A stretch of DNA of 64,000 bases from Lachnospiraceae bacterium (GTDB taxonomy: Bacteria > Bacillota > Clostridia > Lachnospirales > Lachnospiraceae), in the NCBI GenBank assembly GCA_017431345.1, contig JAFRLH010000015.1, positions 62,001 to 126,000 of the forward strand, written 5' to 3'. Positions 18,389 to 26,026 of this stretch are shown piece after piece. Numbering within the stretch: position 1 is the stretch's first letter; every line of letters starts with the position of its first letter. Position numbers and translations under genes: made by a program. The notes under the pieces were generated by a model. That model saw nothing but the letters and a program-made list of their open reading frames with translations. It searched no databases and had not been told where the DNA came from.

Positions 18389-18676
18389 TCATACTGCCTG
18401 CAGCGCCTCCTCCAGGATCTCGGTAAGCGCCGTACCGCTGCTGGTATGACATCTGACTATATTTGTGCGGGTCTTATCCATATCCGACAGCGCGCATTTG
18501 ACCATCTTGTGGGAAACTGTATTTGTGAACAGGATCAGCAGATCCGGTGTGCCGATCTGTGCAGACAGATTGGCAGCCATCTGCGTGAAGACCTTTGCCT
18601 TGCAGTTGTGCGACTTGCAGATCTTTTTATACTGACTGACCATCCTGTCATGGCCGCCGACGATTACTACGCTCAT
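18389..18676 (-). CDS. DUF2325 protein
   Basis: This 95-residue protein is typical of DUF2325, with a small Rossmann-like fold starting SVVIVGGHDRM and conserved cysteines (KICKSHNC, VRCHTSS). Its function is not established. The start follows GGAGG. Its upstream region carries two AT-rich operator-like repeats that bracket a -10 element, so it may respond to a metal or redox signal. It is transcribed alone and ended by the hairpin at 18244. Confidence 0.82.
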   Translation of the reverse strand: MSVVIVGGHDRMVSQYKKICKSHNCKAKVFTQMAANLSAQIGTPDLLILFTNTVSHKMVKCALSDMDKTRTNIVRCHTSSGTALTEILEEALQAV

Positions 18677-18737
18677 ATATACCTCCGTACTCTATGTGCA
18701 TCCATTCTGCAATAATTGCTATTACAAATAAGCGTGA

Positions 18738-18770
18738 TTAGCTTTCACTATTTTATATTAGTTTTAACTA
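18738..18770. promoter_or_regulatory. tandem operator-like repeats upstream of DUF2325
   Basis: Two 13-base sites, TTAGCTTTCACTA (18738-18750) and TTAGTTTTAACTA (18758-18770), lie exactly 20 bases apart. The second extends to TTAGTTTTAACTAA, a near-perfect palindrome resembling DtxR/Fur-type boxes. A minus-strand -10 TATAAA (18752-18757) lies between them. No regulator gene is nearby. Confidence 0.45.
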
Positions 18771-18883
18771 ACTGCCATGCATTATACATTCTTTTTGACC
18801 ATCTGTCAACACCTATCTTTCTGCCGTTCATTTCCCTGTTCTGACAGTCTGATTCGGAAATCCTGAAATGCCCCTATAAAAAC

Positions 18884-18911
18884 TTGTCATTTCCGCAGGC
18901 TTCTGTATAAT
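18884..18911 (+). promoter_or_regulatory. promoter of the SR-repeat protein gene
   Basis: TTGTCA (18884-18889) and TATAAT (18906-18911) have a 16-base spacer. The transcript would have a leader of about 95 bases before the ATG at 19013. Confidence 0.6.
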
Positions 18912-19012
18912 TAGAACAAACAGGATTGCTGCAGCATGGCTGCACGAAATCTGACATTTTGTTTATCCGACTGACCATGGATTCTCATTTAAAGAAAGGA
19001 ACAGGTAATACC

Positions 19013-20128
19013 ATGCCGCCCAGAGGACACAGTTCCAGTTCAAGAAGTTCCAGCTCGAGGAGCTCCAGTTCGAGAAGTTCCAGTTCGAGGAGCTCCAGTT
19101 CGAGAAGTTCATCTTCGAGGAGTTCATCTTCCCGAAGTTCTTTCAGTTCATCCAGAAGTTCCTCTTCCCGTTCATCCGGCGGTTTCTCCCGCGCTTCCCG
19201 TGCTGCGGGTACCGGACTGACCGGCGGAGCTCTCCTGTCGCGCGGACCGTCCGGACATTCCTCGACCAGCAGGAACAGCCGTCCCGTCAATAAATCCATG
19301 AAGCCGAGGTTCAACCAGCCTTCCGGCTATCGCCCGACAGGCGCGGAAAGGCCTTCCTACCATTACGGGCGCAGACATGATTATGTCTTCTATCCCGTTT
19401 CCTGGACGGATCCTGATTCCGGCACCTATTACGAGAAAGGATATTATGACGAGAACGGGCACAGATATGACAATGTCTCCTTTGAGAACAACGGACGTTT
19501 TGAAAATGTCGTATGCAAGTGCCAGTACTGCGGACAGGAGACCGTTCTGGATCTGACTGCGGATGAGACTGCAAACAAGGCGATCCAGTGCCCTGCCTGC
19601 GGCGCACCCATGTCGATCACCTCAGAACTGGATGAATATGACAATACGGAATATTATGCCAGGGGACGTTCCTATGATGACGGCGGCACCCGTAAACGGA
19701 ATCCCCTGAAAATGATCCTGCTCGTCATTGTCGCTGTATTCGGCATCAGCCTCGTAAACACTTTCCTGTCGGGCGGCGGATCATCGGATTCCGGGAATGA
19801 GCTCGTTTCTTCCGAGGAGAGTATCCAGCTCACCAAAACGTCAGATCATTCCTATGCAGAGGGAGGTTCTTCTGTCGACAAGGAACTGGCATGGGATAAT
19901 GAATTCGGCAGCTATTACGACGCTGATACCGAATGCTGGGTCTGGTTCAATACCGATGTCGAACCGGCGGTCTGGCAGTACTGGTATGAAGGGATTTCCT
20001 CTGATTACGGCGATTACGGATGGATGGAGCATGATTCGGAAGGATGGTGGATCGAAGAATCTTCCGGAAAGTGGATCGCACTGCCTGACAAGTACGACAC
20101 TTCGCGTCTCTGGTATATCGAAAACTGA
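19013..20128 (+). CDS. Ser/Arg-repeat zinc-ribbon membrane protein
   Basis: This protein of about 371 residues is of a kind not recognised. Residues 6-55 are near-perfect Ser-Ser-Ser-Ser-Arg pentads, followed by a Gly/Ser/Arg-rich region. A zinc ribbon with two CxxC pairs (CQYCG and CPACG) lies near 170-205. One membrane segment (about 233-255) follows, then a Trp/Tyr-rich acidic domain at 285-371. The topology suggests a basic, disordered cytoplasmic head with the ribbon and an extracellular aromatic domain. The start at 19013 follows AAAGGAA; an in-frame ATG at 18977 lacks an SD. The basic repeat could bind nucleic acid or acidic polymers, but this is speculation. Confidence 0.72.
   Translation: MPPRGHSSSSRSSSSRSSSSRSSSSRSSSSRSSSSRSSSSRSSFSSSRSSSSRSSGGFSRASRAAGTGLTGGALLSRGPSGHSSTSRNSRPVNKSMKPRFNQPSGYRPTGAERPSYHYGRRHDYVFYPVSWTDPDSGTYYEKGYYDENGHRYDNVSFENNGRFENVVCKCQYCGQETVLDLTADETANKAIQCPACGAPMSITSELDEYDNTEYYARGRSYDDGGTRKRNPLKMILLVIVAVFGISLVNTFLSGGGSSDSGNELVSSEESIQLTKTSDHSYAEGGSSVDKELAWDNEFGSYYDADTECWVWFNTDVEPAVWQYWYEGISSDYGDYGWMEHDSEGWWIEESSGKWIALPDKYDTSRLWYIEN
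19028..19170 (+). repeat. 15-bp tandem repeats coding for SSSSR
   Basis: About nine tandem units alternate around TCCAGTTCGAGAAGT and TCCAGTTCGAGGAGC. The DNA is nearly identical from unit to unit, so the array can change length by slippage or recombination. Confidence 0.85.
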
Positions 20129-20141
20129 ACAGAAAACACTT

Positions 20142-20169
20142 ACGGCGGGCTCAGCAGCCCGCCGTTTTC
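20142..20169 (+). terminator. terminator of the SR-repeat gene
   Basis: ACGGCGGGCT (20142-20151) pairs perfectly with AGCCCGCCGT (20156-20165) around CAGC, then TTTTC. It can also act for the converging radical SAM gene, whose stop overlaps its end. Confidence 0.75.
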
Positions 20170-21073
20170 ATATTCCCTGCAGATCGAAAGCCGGTATGAA
20201 GCTTTCCCCGATCGTTCCGCCTTCCTGACGGAAGCCGTTCTCCACGCCTATTCTTGCCGCGAAATCCAGTACCCGCTCATATTCTTCCGGACTGCACTGC
20301 CGGTCCAGTTCCGGCCAGCGCTCTCCTATGCCAGACATAGGCGTATATTGATTCATGATGCTGATCCAGATCTCATTTCCATAGGTTTCATGCAGATACC
20401 GGATCACCCTTTTCGCATTTCCGGTCTGTCCGGGCAGCAGCAGATGCCGGACGATCACCCCGCGTTTCATCATCCCCTGCTCATCAAACACCGGCGCTCC
20501 TGCCTGCCGTACCATTTCCGCCAGCGCTTCCTTCGCCCGTTCCGGATAATCTGCGCGGCGGGAATACCGTGCCGCCGGTTCCGCATCAAAATATTTAAAA
20601 TCCGGGAGCCATACATCGACAAGCCCTTCCAGCATCTTCAGCGTTCTTACCGATTCATAACCGCTGCTGTTGTATACAACAGGAATGATCAGTCCGCGAG
20701 CCTTTGCCGTTTCCAAAGCATTTACTACTGAAGGAACAAAATGTACTGCGGTTACCAGATTAATGTTATTGGCTTTCTGCCCCTGCAGCTCCAGAAAGAT
20801 CTCCGCCAGCCTTTCGGTACTGATCGTCTTTCCCGCATGCATTTTCGAGATCTCCCTGTTCTGACAGAAAACACAGCCCAGCGGACAGCCGCTGAAAAAA
20901 ACAGTTCCGGAACCTTCTTTTCCGGAAATGCACGGTTCTTCCCAGAAATGCAGCGCTGCACGGGCAGCCGTGACCGCTGCTCCCATGCCGCATGCGCCGT
21001 ATTTTCCGCTGATCCTGTCCGCCCCGCAATTTGCCGGGCACAGACGGCAGCAGCGATATTCCTCTTCCATCAT
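20168..21073 (-). CDS. radical SAM protein (PflA-like activase family)
   Basis: This 301-residue enzyme has a [4Fe-4S] SAM motif CPLGCVFC (CX3CX2C) near residue 52. Extra N-terminal cysteines (CCRLCPANC, ACG) could bind a second cluster. It resembles the PflA/AmmeMemo-like group of uncharacterised radical SAM proteins, whose N-terminal cysteine block suggests a role in activation or modification. The substrate cannot be told. The start at 21073 (MMEEEYRCC) follows AAAGGCGAG; the frame continues 324 bases upstream without coding character. It is divergent from the EutQ-like cupin gene. Confidence 0.82.
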   Translation of the reverse strand: MMEEEYRCCRLCPANCGADRISGKYGACGMGAAVTAARAALHFWEEPCISGKEGSGTVFFSGCPLGCVFCQNREISKMHAGKTISTERLAEIFLELQGQKANNINLVTAVHFVPSVVNALETAKARGLIIPVVYNSSGYESVRTLKMLEGLVDVWLPDFKYFDAEPAARYSRRADYPERAKEALAEMVRQAGAPVFDEQGMMKRGVIVRHLLLPGQTGNAKRVIRYLHETYGNEIWISIMNQYTPMSGIGERWPELDRQCSPEEYERVLDFAARIGVENGFRQEGGTIGESFIPAFDLQGI

Positions 21074-21274
21074 CGGACTCGCCTTTCTATGAAAAACTGA
21101 CGCTGTTATCAGCGTGTATGCTGTCATTATATCTTTGGGGAATCGATCAGGCAACATTTCCCGCAGGAAGAAAAAGATTCGCAGGCAGCAGTCCGTTTCC
21201 ACTGGATTTTTCGCTGCTTTCGTTATAAAATACTGGTATGTGTCCCGGATCATTCCGGAGAAAGGAAGGAACGG

Positions 21275-21319
21275 ATGTCCTGCGGATCTCCGTCCCATAG
21301 ATATTGCAATGGCACTTGA
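21275..21319 (+). other. possible leader ORF overlapping the cupin start
   Basis: A 14-codon frame starts at ATG 21275, right after AGGAAGGAACGG, and stops at TGA 21317-21319, overlapping the cupin ATG at 21309 in another frame. The cupin start itself has no good SD. The short frame may feed ribosomes to it by coupling, or mark a sequencing frameshift at the gene's 5' end. Confidence 0.35.
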
Positions 21320-21752
21320 TAATAAAGAAATGGAACAACTGATCCAGGCAGTCACAAGATCCGTCATGCAGCGTCTTGCAGAGGGCAGTCCGATCAAAGA
21401 AAAAGATCCCAGCGGCGTGCTGAAAATCGCAGCGAAGGCCGTTGAATGCGAACCGTTTCAGAGAAGGAACGATGTGCGTCTGAAGGATATTGTCACACTT
21501 GAGGAGTCTCCCCGCATCGGCGCCGGCATCATGGAAGTCGACCATGCGGATTTCCCCTGGACGCTTACTTATGATGAATTTGATTACATTATCGAAGGTA
21601 CGCTTGAGATCGTGGTCGACGGACGCGTAATTTCCGGAAGCGCAGGAGACATCCTGCATATACCGAAGAATACTGCGATCCATTTCCGTTCCCCCGGCTT
21701 TACGAGATTTGCTTATTTCGTCTATCCGGCTGACTGGGAAAGCCAGTCTTGA
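21309..21752 (+). CDS. EutQ-like cupin protein
   Basis: This 147-residue protein has a helical N-terminus (about 1-60) and a C-terminal cupin barrel. The barrel includes DYIIEGTLEIVVDGR and GDILHIPKNTAIHF, as in EutQ of ethanolamine utilisation (acetate kinase activity reported for some members). No other eut gene is here, so an independent role is likely. The start is the in-frame ATG at 21309, but its SD is weak. An SD-led ATG 34 bases upstream is in another frame. A terminator follows at 21786. Confidence 0.78.
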   Translation: MALDNKEMEQLIQAVTRSVMQRLAEGSPIKEKDPSGVLKIAAKAVECEPFQRRNDVRLKDIVTLEESPRIGAGIMEVDHADFPWTLTYDEFDYIIEGTLEIVVDGRVISGSAGDILHIPKNTAIHFRSPGFTRFAYFVYPADWESQS

Positions 21753-21785
21753 ACAGCCCTGTGAAAATCACTCTGAAAGACAGCA

Positions 21786-21833
21786 AAAGACACCGTTTCG
21801 GGTATTCTCTCCCGTAAACAGTGTCTTTGTTTT
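21786..21833 (+). terminator. terminator after the cupin gene
   Basis: AAAGACAC (21786-21793) pairs with GTGTCTTT (21821-21828), extended inside by CGTTT/AAAC(A) and GGG/CCC. GTTTTA follows. Confidence 0.75.
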
Positions 21834-21876
21834 ATCTGCCAAAGACCAGACACCGCAGCATGAGCCGCCAGGAATC

Positions 21877-22788
21877 TCAGGACAGATATTGTTCCATTGT
21901 TTTAAAAAGCTTATCAATAAACAGGGGTTTTTCCGTAAACGCATTCATCCCGGCTTCCAGTGCGGCGCGTCTGTCCTTAGTATGTACATTTGCGCTCATG
22001 GCGATGATCGGCACAGACGCTTTCTGTTTATCTTCCAGCTGTCTGATCCTGCGCGCGGCTTCTATGCCATCCATCTCCGGCATCATGATATCCATCAGGA
22101 CCAGATCATAATATCCTGCTGCAGCCGTTTCCACCATCTGCACACAGACCGCTCCGTTCTCGGCAAACTCTACCTTCGCGCCTGTCTGCTGCAGGATCTC
22201 TCCCGCGATCTCCCGGTTCAGCCTGATATCTTCTGCTACCAGGATACGTTTCCCGCGAAAAACATATCCTGATGCGATATCATTGCAATTTCCTGTCCGT
22301 TCACCGAGATATTCTCCCAGTTCCTGCACATTGGCCGGATATCCTCTTACGTAGTTCTCTTCCTCTTCATCATTTTTATAGGTAACGCGCATCAGCTCGT
22401 CGACTGAGCGCAGAAGATACTCTCCCGAAATACGGATGCTTTCCAGATATCGGCAAAGCTTCTCATCATCCTTTCTGTGAAGCTTTGCCATGTCCACACA
22501 TCCGAGGATCATATGCAGCGGCGTACGGATATCGTGTGACATTTCGTAGATTTTTAAAAGCCTTGAAGGCCGTCCGTCATCTACGCTCTCACTGAACAGA
22601 TCATCCGCCGTCACACCAAGGATATCCGCCAGTTTCGGTATAAGGGTTACGTCCGGATAAGAAACGTCACGCTCCCATTTCGAGACAGCTTTGTCAGTGA
22701 CGCCAAGCCTCTGTGCAAGCGCAGCCTGTGTCATCCCGTTCTGTCTCCTGAGGGAGCGTATATAGGTTCCAAATGATGATTTTTTCAC
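21877..22788 (-). CDS. HTH - HisKA - receiver protein without kinase ATPase domain
   Basis: This 303-residue protein has a rare architecture. An XRE-type helix-turn-helix lies at about 6-62. A histidine-kinase dimerisation/H-box segment MSHDIRTP (83-90, H85) follows. The C-terminal receiver (about 180-302) has acidic D187, phospho-acceptor D233 in VLMDIMMPEMDG, S265 and K287. No HATPase_c domain lies between H-box and receiver, so it cannot phosphorylate itself. It could be a DNA-binding phosphorelay partner served by a separate kinase, or a decayed hybrid kinase. No adjacent kinase gene exists. The terminal domains look intact, which argues against random decay. Confidence 0.85.
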   Translation of the reverse strand: MKKSSFGTYIRSLRRQNGMTQAALAQRLGVTDKAVSKWERDVSYPDVTLIPKLADILGVTADDLFSESVDDGRPSRLLKIYEMSHDIRTPLHMILGCVDMAKLHRKDDEKLCRYLESIRISGEYLLRSVDELMRVTYKNDEEEENYVRGYPANVQELGEYLGERTGNCNDIASGYVFRGKRILVAEDIRLNREIAGEILQQTGAKVEFAENGAVCVQMVETAAAGYYDLVLMDIMMPEMDGIEAARRIRQLEDKQKASVPIIAMSANVHTKDRRAALEAGMNAFTEKPLFIDKLFKTMEQYLS

Positions 22789-22862
22789 CTGTATGCACCT
22801 CCCGCATTAAGATACCACGCATCAAGTAGGGAAGCAATCTACAGTTGGTTTACATAGTCTGA

Positions 22863-23519
22863 TCAGCCGACTGCCAGTCTCCGGACCTGGGCAAGCGCAT
22901 TTTTCATCGCGGGAATATTGATCACGATCAGGGTAAGAACGGCTTCCAGACCAAGATACATGAAGTTGTATACGATCGGGTATACCGGCGCCAGAGATTT
23001 CGGGAAACTCTCCGGCATATACGACATCCAGTAGAAATATCCGGCCATGCTGGCGAATACACCGCGGCCGATCACGCCGGCAATGTATCCGATCGTCAGG
23101 CCGTTTTTCCTGTTGGCAAAGAAACCGGCGATCCCGAGTGCGCCGAACGCCAGCAGATAATCACAGCATACCTGGAAAAAGGTCAGGAAATACGGTTCCT
23201 GGATGAACTGGAGAATACCGTAGGCCAGACCGACCAGGATACCGGTCCCTGCACCGTACCAATTCGCGATCAGAACGATGAACAGCATCGACATCAGCGT
23301 TACTGCTCCGCCAAACGGCAGCTTGAACAGCTGAATATAGGATGTCACGAAGGCAAGTGCGATGCCCATGCCGCAGAAAGCGAGCTGTTTGGGTGTGAAT
23401 CTTTTCTTATTCGTGAACTTTCCGGCCAGAACAGATCCGATAATCACGGCTGCGATCCCTGCGATAATAAAAGCAGCATAGCCGGCAGTCGTAAGACCGC
23501 CATCAGGTGTTACAAACAT
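22863..23519 (-). CDS. thiT: energy-coupled thiamine transporter ThiT
   Basis: This 218-residue S-component of an ECF transporter brings thiamine into the cell together with a shared EcfA/A'/T module encoded elsewhere. About six membrane helices are visible, and the region SYMPESFP fits the family. The TPP riboswitch directly upstream supports thiamine as substrate. The start ATG at 23519 follows a hairpin containing AAGGAGG and a U-run, so the SD itself lies inside the regulatory stem. Confidence 0.92.
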   Translation of the reverse strand: MFVTPDGGLTTAGYAAFIIAGIAAVIIGSVLAGKFTNKKRFTPKQLAFCGMGIALAFVTSYIQLFKLPFGGAVTLMSMLFIVLIANWYGAGTGILVGLAYGILQFIQEPYFLTFFQVCCDYLLAFGALGIAGFFANRKNGLTIGYIAGVIGRGVFASMAGYFYWMSYMPESFPKSLAPVYPIVYNFMYLGLEAVLTLIVINIPAMKNALAQVRRLAVG

Positions 23520-23548
23520 AAAAAAGCCTCCTTTTTCTGCAAGGAGGC
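23520..23548 (-). terminator. riboswitch expression platform: terminator hairpin holding the thiT SD
   Basis: On the minus strand GCCTCCTT pairs with AAGGAGGC (plus positions 23541-23548 and 23526-23533) across a seven-base loop. TTTTTT follows, ending at the base before the thiT ATG. The descending arm is the ribosome binding site. The same stem can therefore end transcription and hide the SD. Confidence 0.8.
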
Positions 23549-23602
23549 AATCATCTTTCCGGATCTGTCCGCCGCATGAAAAAACATGTGACAAAGACAG
23601 TA

Positions 23603-23690
23603 CTCTGCGTCCCTATCGCCGGTATTACCCGGATCAGGTTCAAAGGGTCTGCGGCTTTCTGCCGCACTCTCAGCAATTGCTCCCCTGCTT
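23603..23690 (-). ncRNA. TPP riboswitch
   Basis: The minus strand shows the TPP aptamer landmarks in order: GGGGAGC, CTGAGAG, a variable GC stem, ACCCTTTGAACCTGATC, GGGTAATACCGGC and TAGGGA. It lies about 55 bases before the regulatory hairpin of thiT and should turn the transporter off when thiamine pyrophosphate is plentiful. Confidence 0.95.
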
Positions 23691-23742
23691 TGGTTTTCAT
23701 CATTATAATTCGTCGGATACATAATGTCAAGCAGCGGCGGGA

Positions 23743-24654
23743 TCATTCCGCGTAGGTGTCAACGATTTCAGACTCGATCGGCGGCTCCTCTTCCTGTTCG
23801 GGATCTTTCCCGTCAAACGGATTTCCCTGCGGATTGTCATTCTCATCCAGCGTTTCCGCCCAATCCATCAGTTTGCCGTAATCGTCTGCCTGTGTTTTGT
23901 CGTTCCAGTCGAACTGTACGTCCGTCGGATAAATTGCTATGAACTTCTTCGCTGCACTCAGCCCGCATACCTTCCAGGAAGGATACTCTTCATATTCCGT
24001 ATTATCCCAGTCAAAGGCACAAATGGAAACAACATGTCCGCCGAAACCGGCGTCCCTTGCAGGCTTGTAATAGATCTCGAAGCTGTATCTGTCGAGCTGG
24101 ATATAGGACCACTGCGGAGAGACGGGCAGCAGCAGGCTGAAATTGTCTGCGTCCATGATGGCCGTTCCGGAGGTCGCATATACTTCCAGTCCGGACATGA
24201 TGTTGTAATCATCGCTGAAATACTTCGTGACTGCCTCGTCAATATTATATCCCGGCTGATCCAGTTCATATCCCTTTCCGTCCCAGGAGAGCGCTGCTTC
24301 GCGGTCAGCAAGAAGTTTTACATTCTGTCTTTCGATCTCGTTAAGTTCGGAATCCTTAAAAGCGGAAGGTTCTATCGTGCCCTTGTACCAGGGCTGCTGA
24401 TTGAAATACGCTGTCAATTCCTTTGAAACGAATTTCCTGCCGTGCTTCGCATAGATCTCATTCTTGGCATAATTCGTTACCTGAAGATCCATCGCGCCGA
24501 TATCCAGATCTGTATAAATCTTTGTATCCGAATCCGGGACAAGATATTCAACAAAAGCCGTTGGTTCCGCCTTTACGGACATCCCCTGAACCAGCAGTCC
24601 GGCTGTAATAAGAACAGCTGCAAGCAGGATGCCTGAGAGTGTCGTTTTTCTCAT
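23743..24654 (-). CDS. secreted YARHG-domain protein
   Basis: This 303-residue exported protein has a signal peptide (about 1-29). A YARHG domain (about 55-105) contains the family core NEIYAKHGRKF and the downstream block YFNQQPWYKG. The rest (about 125-265) is an unrecognised beta-rich domain, and the tail is Glu/Pro-rich. YARHG domains occur in extracellular and surface proteins of Bacillota with unknown function. SD is GGAGG. It is transcribed upstream of the riboswitch unit on the same strand. Confidence 0.85.
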   Translation of the reverse strand: MRKTTLSGILLAAVLITAGLLVQGMSVKAEPTAFVEYLVPDSDTKIYTDLDIGAMDLQVTNYAKNEIYAKHGRKFVSKELTAYFNQQPWYKGTIEPSAFKDSELNEIERQNVKLLADREAALSWDGKGYELDQPGYNIDEAVTKYFSDDYNIMSGLEVYATSGTAIMDADNFSLLLPVSPQWSYIQLDRYSFEIYYKPARDAGFGGHVVSICAFDWDNTEYEEYPSWKVCGLSAAKKFIAIYPTDVQFDWNDKTQADDYGKLMDWAETLDENDNPQGNPFDGKDPEQEEEPPIESEIVDTYAE

Positions 24655-24687
24655 GATTACTGATCCTCCATAAATCTTCTTATTTAT

Positions 24688-25506
24688 TCAGAATCCGGCC
24701 GGGAATTTCGACGCGTCCAGACCGTCTTTGACGCCTGTTTCAAGGGCGTCAATGGCTTCCATATCGTCTGCTGACAATTCGAAGTCAAACAGCGAAATAT
24801 TCTCTGTTATCCTGTCCCTGTTCCCTGATTTCGGGATCGGGATCTGGTCATGCTGTACATGCCACCGTAGCACGATCTGCGCGGGGGTCTTTCCGTATTT
24901 CTCCGCGAGCATCGAAACTGCGGGAAGCGACAGATCTTTTGTACGGTTCAGCGGCTCATAGGAAATGATCTGGATCTGCCTTTCTCTGCACCAGTCGATC
25001 AGTTCCCGCTGCTGATAGCTGGGATGGCATTCGATCTCATGCACTGCGGGATACACGCCGAACTCATCTTTGATCTGCTGCAGCTGCGTTATATTGAAAT
25101 TAGAAACACCGGGTGCGCGGACATATCCTTTTTCCGTCAGTCTGAGAAGCTGTTCATAGGCGGAAAGGCGTCTCTTATCATTTGTCCCGGGCCAGTGAAT
25201 GATGTAGGCATCCAGATACTCCAGCCGCAGGTCTTTTGCAGTGCATCCAAAAGCAGCTTCCATATCCTCAAATGCAGACGGCCATGCTTTCGACAGGACA
25301 AACAGGTCTTCCCTGGCACCGCTGTAAGAACTGAGCCCTTCTCCGACAGCCGGTTCATTCTTATAAAACGCAGCGGAATCAATATATCGATAACCTGCCT
25401 CCAGTGCCATACGCACTGCTGAAGTGATCACATCATCAAATGCGTTATAGCATCCGAATCCCATGCAGGGGATCGCAATTCCGTTTGAAAGTGTAAGCTT
25501 ATCCAT
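24688..25506 (-). CDS. aldo/keto reductase
   Basis: This 272-residue NADPH-dependent oxidoreductase has a TIM-barrel fold. The catalytic tetrad is visible: Asp in YIDSA, Tyr in FYKNE, Lys in VLSKAW and His in IIHWPG. The C-terminal IPKSGNRDRI binds NADPH phosphate. It resembles the 2,5-diketo-D-gluconate reductase-like group, but the natural carbonyl substrate is unknown. SD TAGGAG. It lies 23 bases downstream of the HAD gene and may be co-transcribed. Confidence 0.92.
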   Translation of the reverse strand: MDKLTLSNGIAIPCMGFGCYNAFDDVITSAVRMALEAGYRYIDSAAFYKNEPAVGEGLSSYSGAREDLFVLSKAWPSAFEDMEAAFGCTAKDLRLEYLDAYIIHWPGTNDKRRLSAYEQLLRLTEKGYVRAPGVSNFNITQLQQIKDEFGVYPAVHEIECHPSYQQRELIDWCRERQIQIISYEPLNRTKDLSLPAVSMLAEKYGKTPAQIVLRWHVQHDQIPIPKSGNRDRITENISLFDFELSADDMEAIDALETGVKDGLDASKFPAGF

Positions 25507-25528
25507 ATTATTTATCTCCTATGCTCTT

Positions 25529-26026
25529 TTATATACTGGCGTTCCTTTTCCTGATCTCCTCCGCCTGTCGGATGATTTTTTCCTTCCACTGATCATCCTC
25601 TGCATTCAGCTGGTATACATCGTATCCGTAGATCCGTCCCATGGAACAGACAATCGCTTCATCATCGATATGAAGGGAAATCCTGTACCGGTTGGGCAGC
25701 TTCTGCGGCAGTGTCTCCGAATGGCCCCGCTGCACCTCCTTCAGATGCCGGTCGGCATTGACGATTCCGTCAAATACCACGCCATAACAGCGGAACAGGT
25801 GCTTTATATAATTTTCCGTCCGGAAAGAGGAGGTGTAGACCCATACTTCATAGCCCATCTCCTGCAGCGACCGGATCAATTCCGGCGTTCCGAGGCGAAG
25901 CCGTTCTTTGTATATCTTATTGAACGGAAACGGCAGCGGCGGCTCTGTCTTATGGGTGGCCGGCGATACGAACAGGACTTCATCCAGGTCAAAGGAGACA
26001 CGCATCTTATGATCCTGTTGTTCCAT
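25529..26026 (-). CDS. HAD-like hydrolase (stand-alone paralogue)
   Basis: This protein of about 165 residues has HAD motif I SFDLDEVLF near residue 11, motif II VWVYTSS and a C-terminal acidic block LHIDDE. It is clearly related to the C-terminal half of the gene just upstream: both share DLDEV, the YKERLRLG/YKEKLRLG block and GYEVWVYT/GYDIWVYT. The open frame extends far upstream in a shadow of that gene; the true start is the ATG at 26026 behind GGAGATGGAG, overlapping the upstream gene by 20 bases. Substrate unknown. Confidence 0.8.
   Translation of the reverse strand: MEQQDHKMRVSFDLDEVLFVSPATHKTEPPLPFPFNKIYKERLRLGTPELIRSLQEMGYEVWVYTSSFRTENYIKHLFRCYGVVFDGIVNADRHLKEVQRGHSETLPQKLPNRYRISLHIDDEAIVCSMGRIYGYDVYQLNAEDDQWKEKIIRQAEEIRKRNASI

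Noticed and set aside
18985..19314. Minus-strand frame of ELLELE repeats
   Set aside because: Antisense shadow of the SSSSR repeats.
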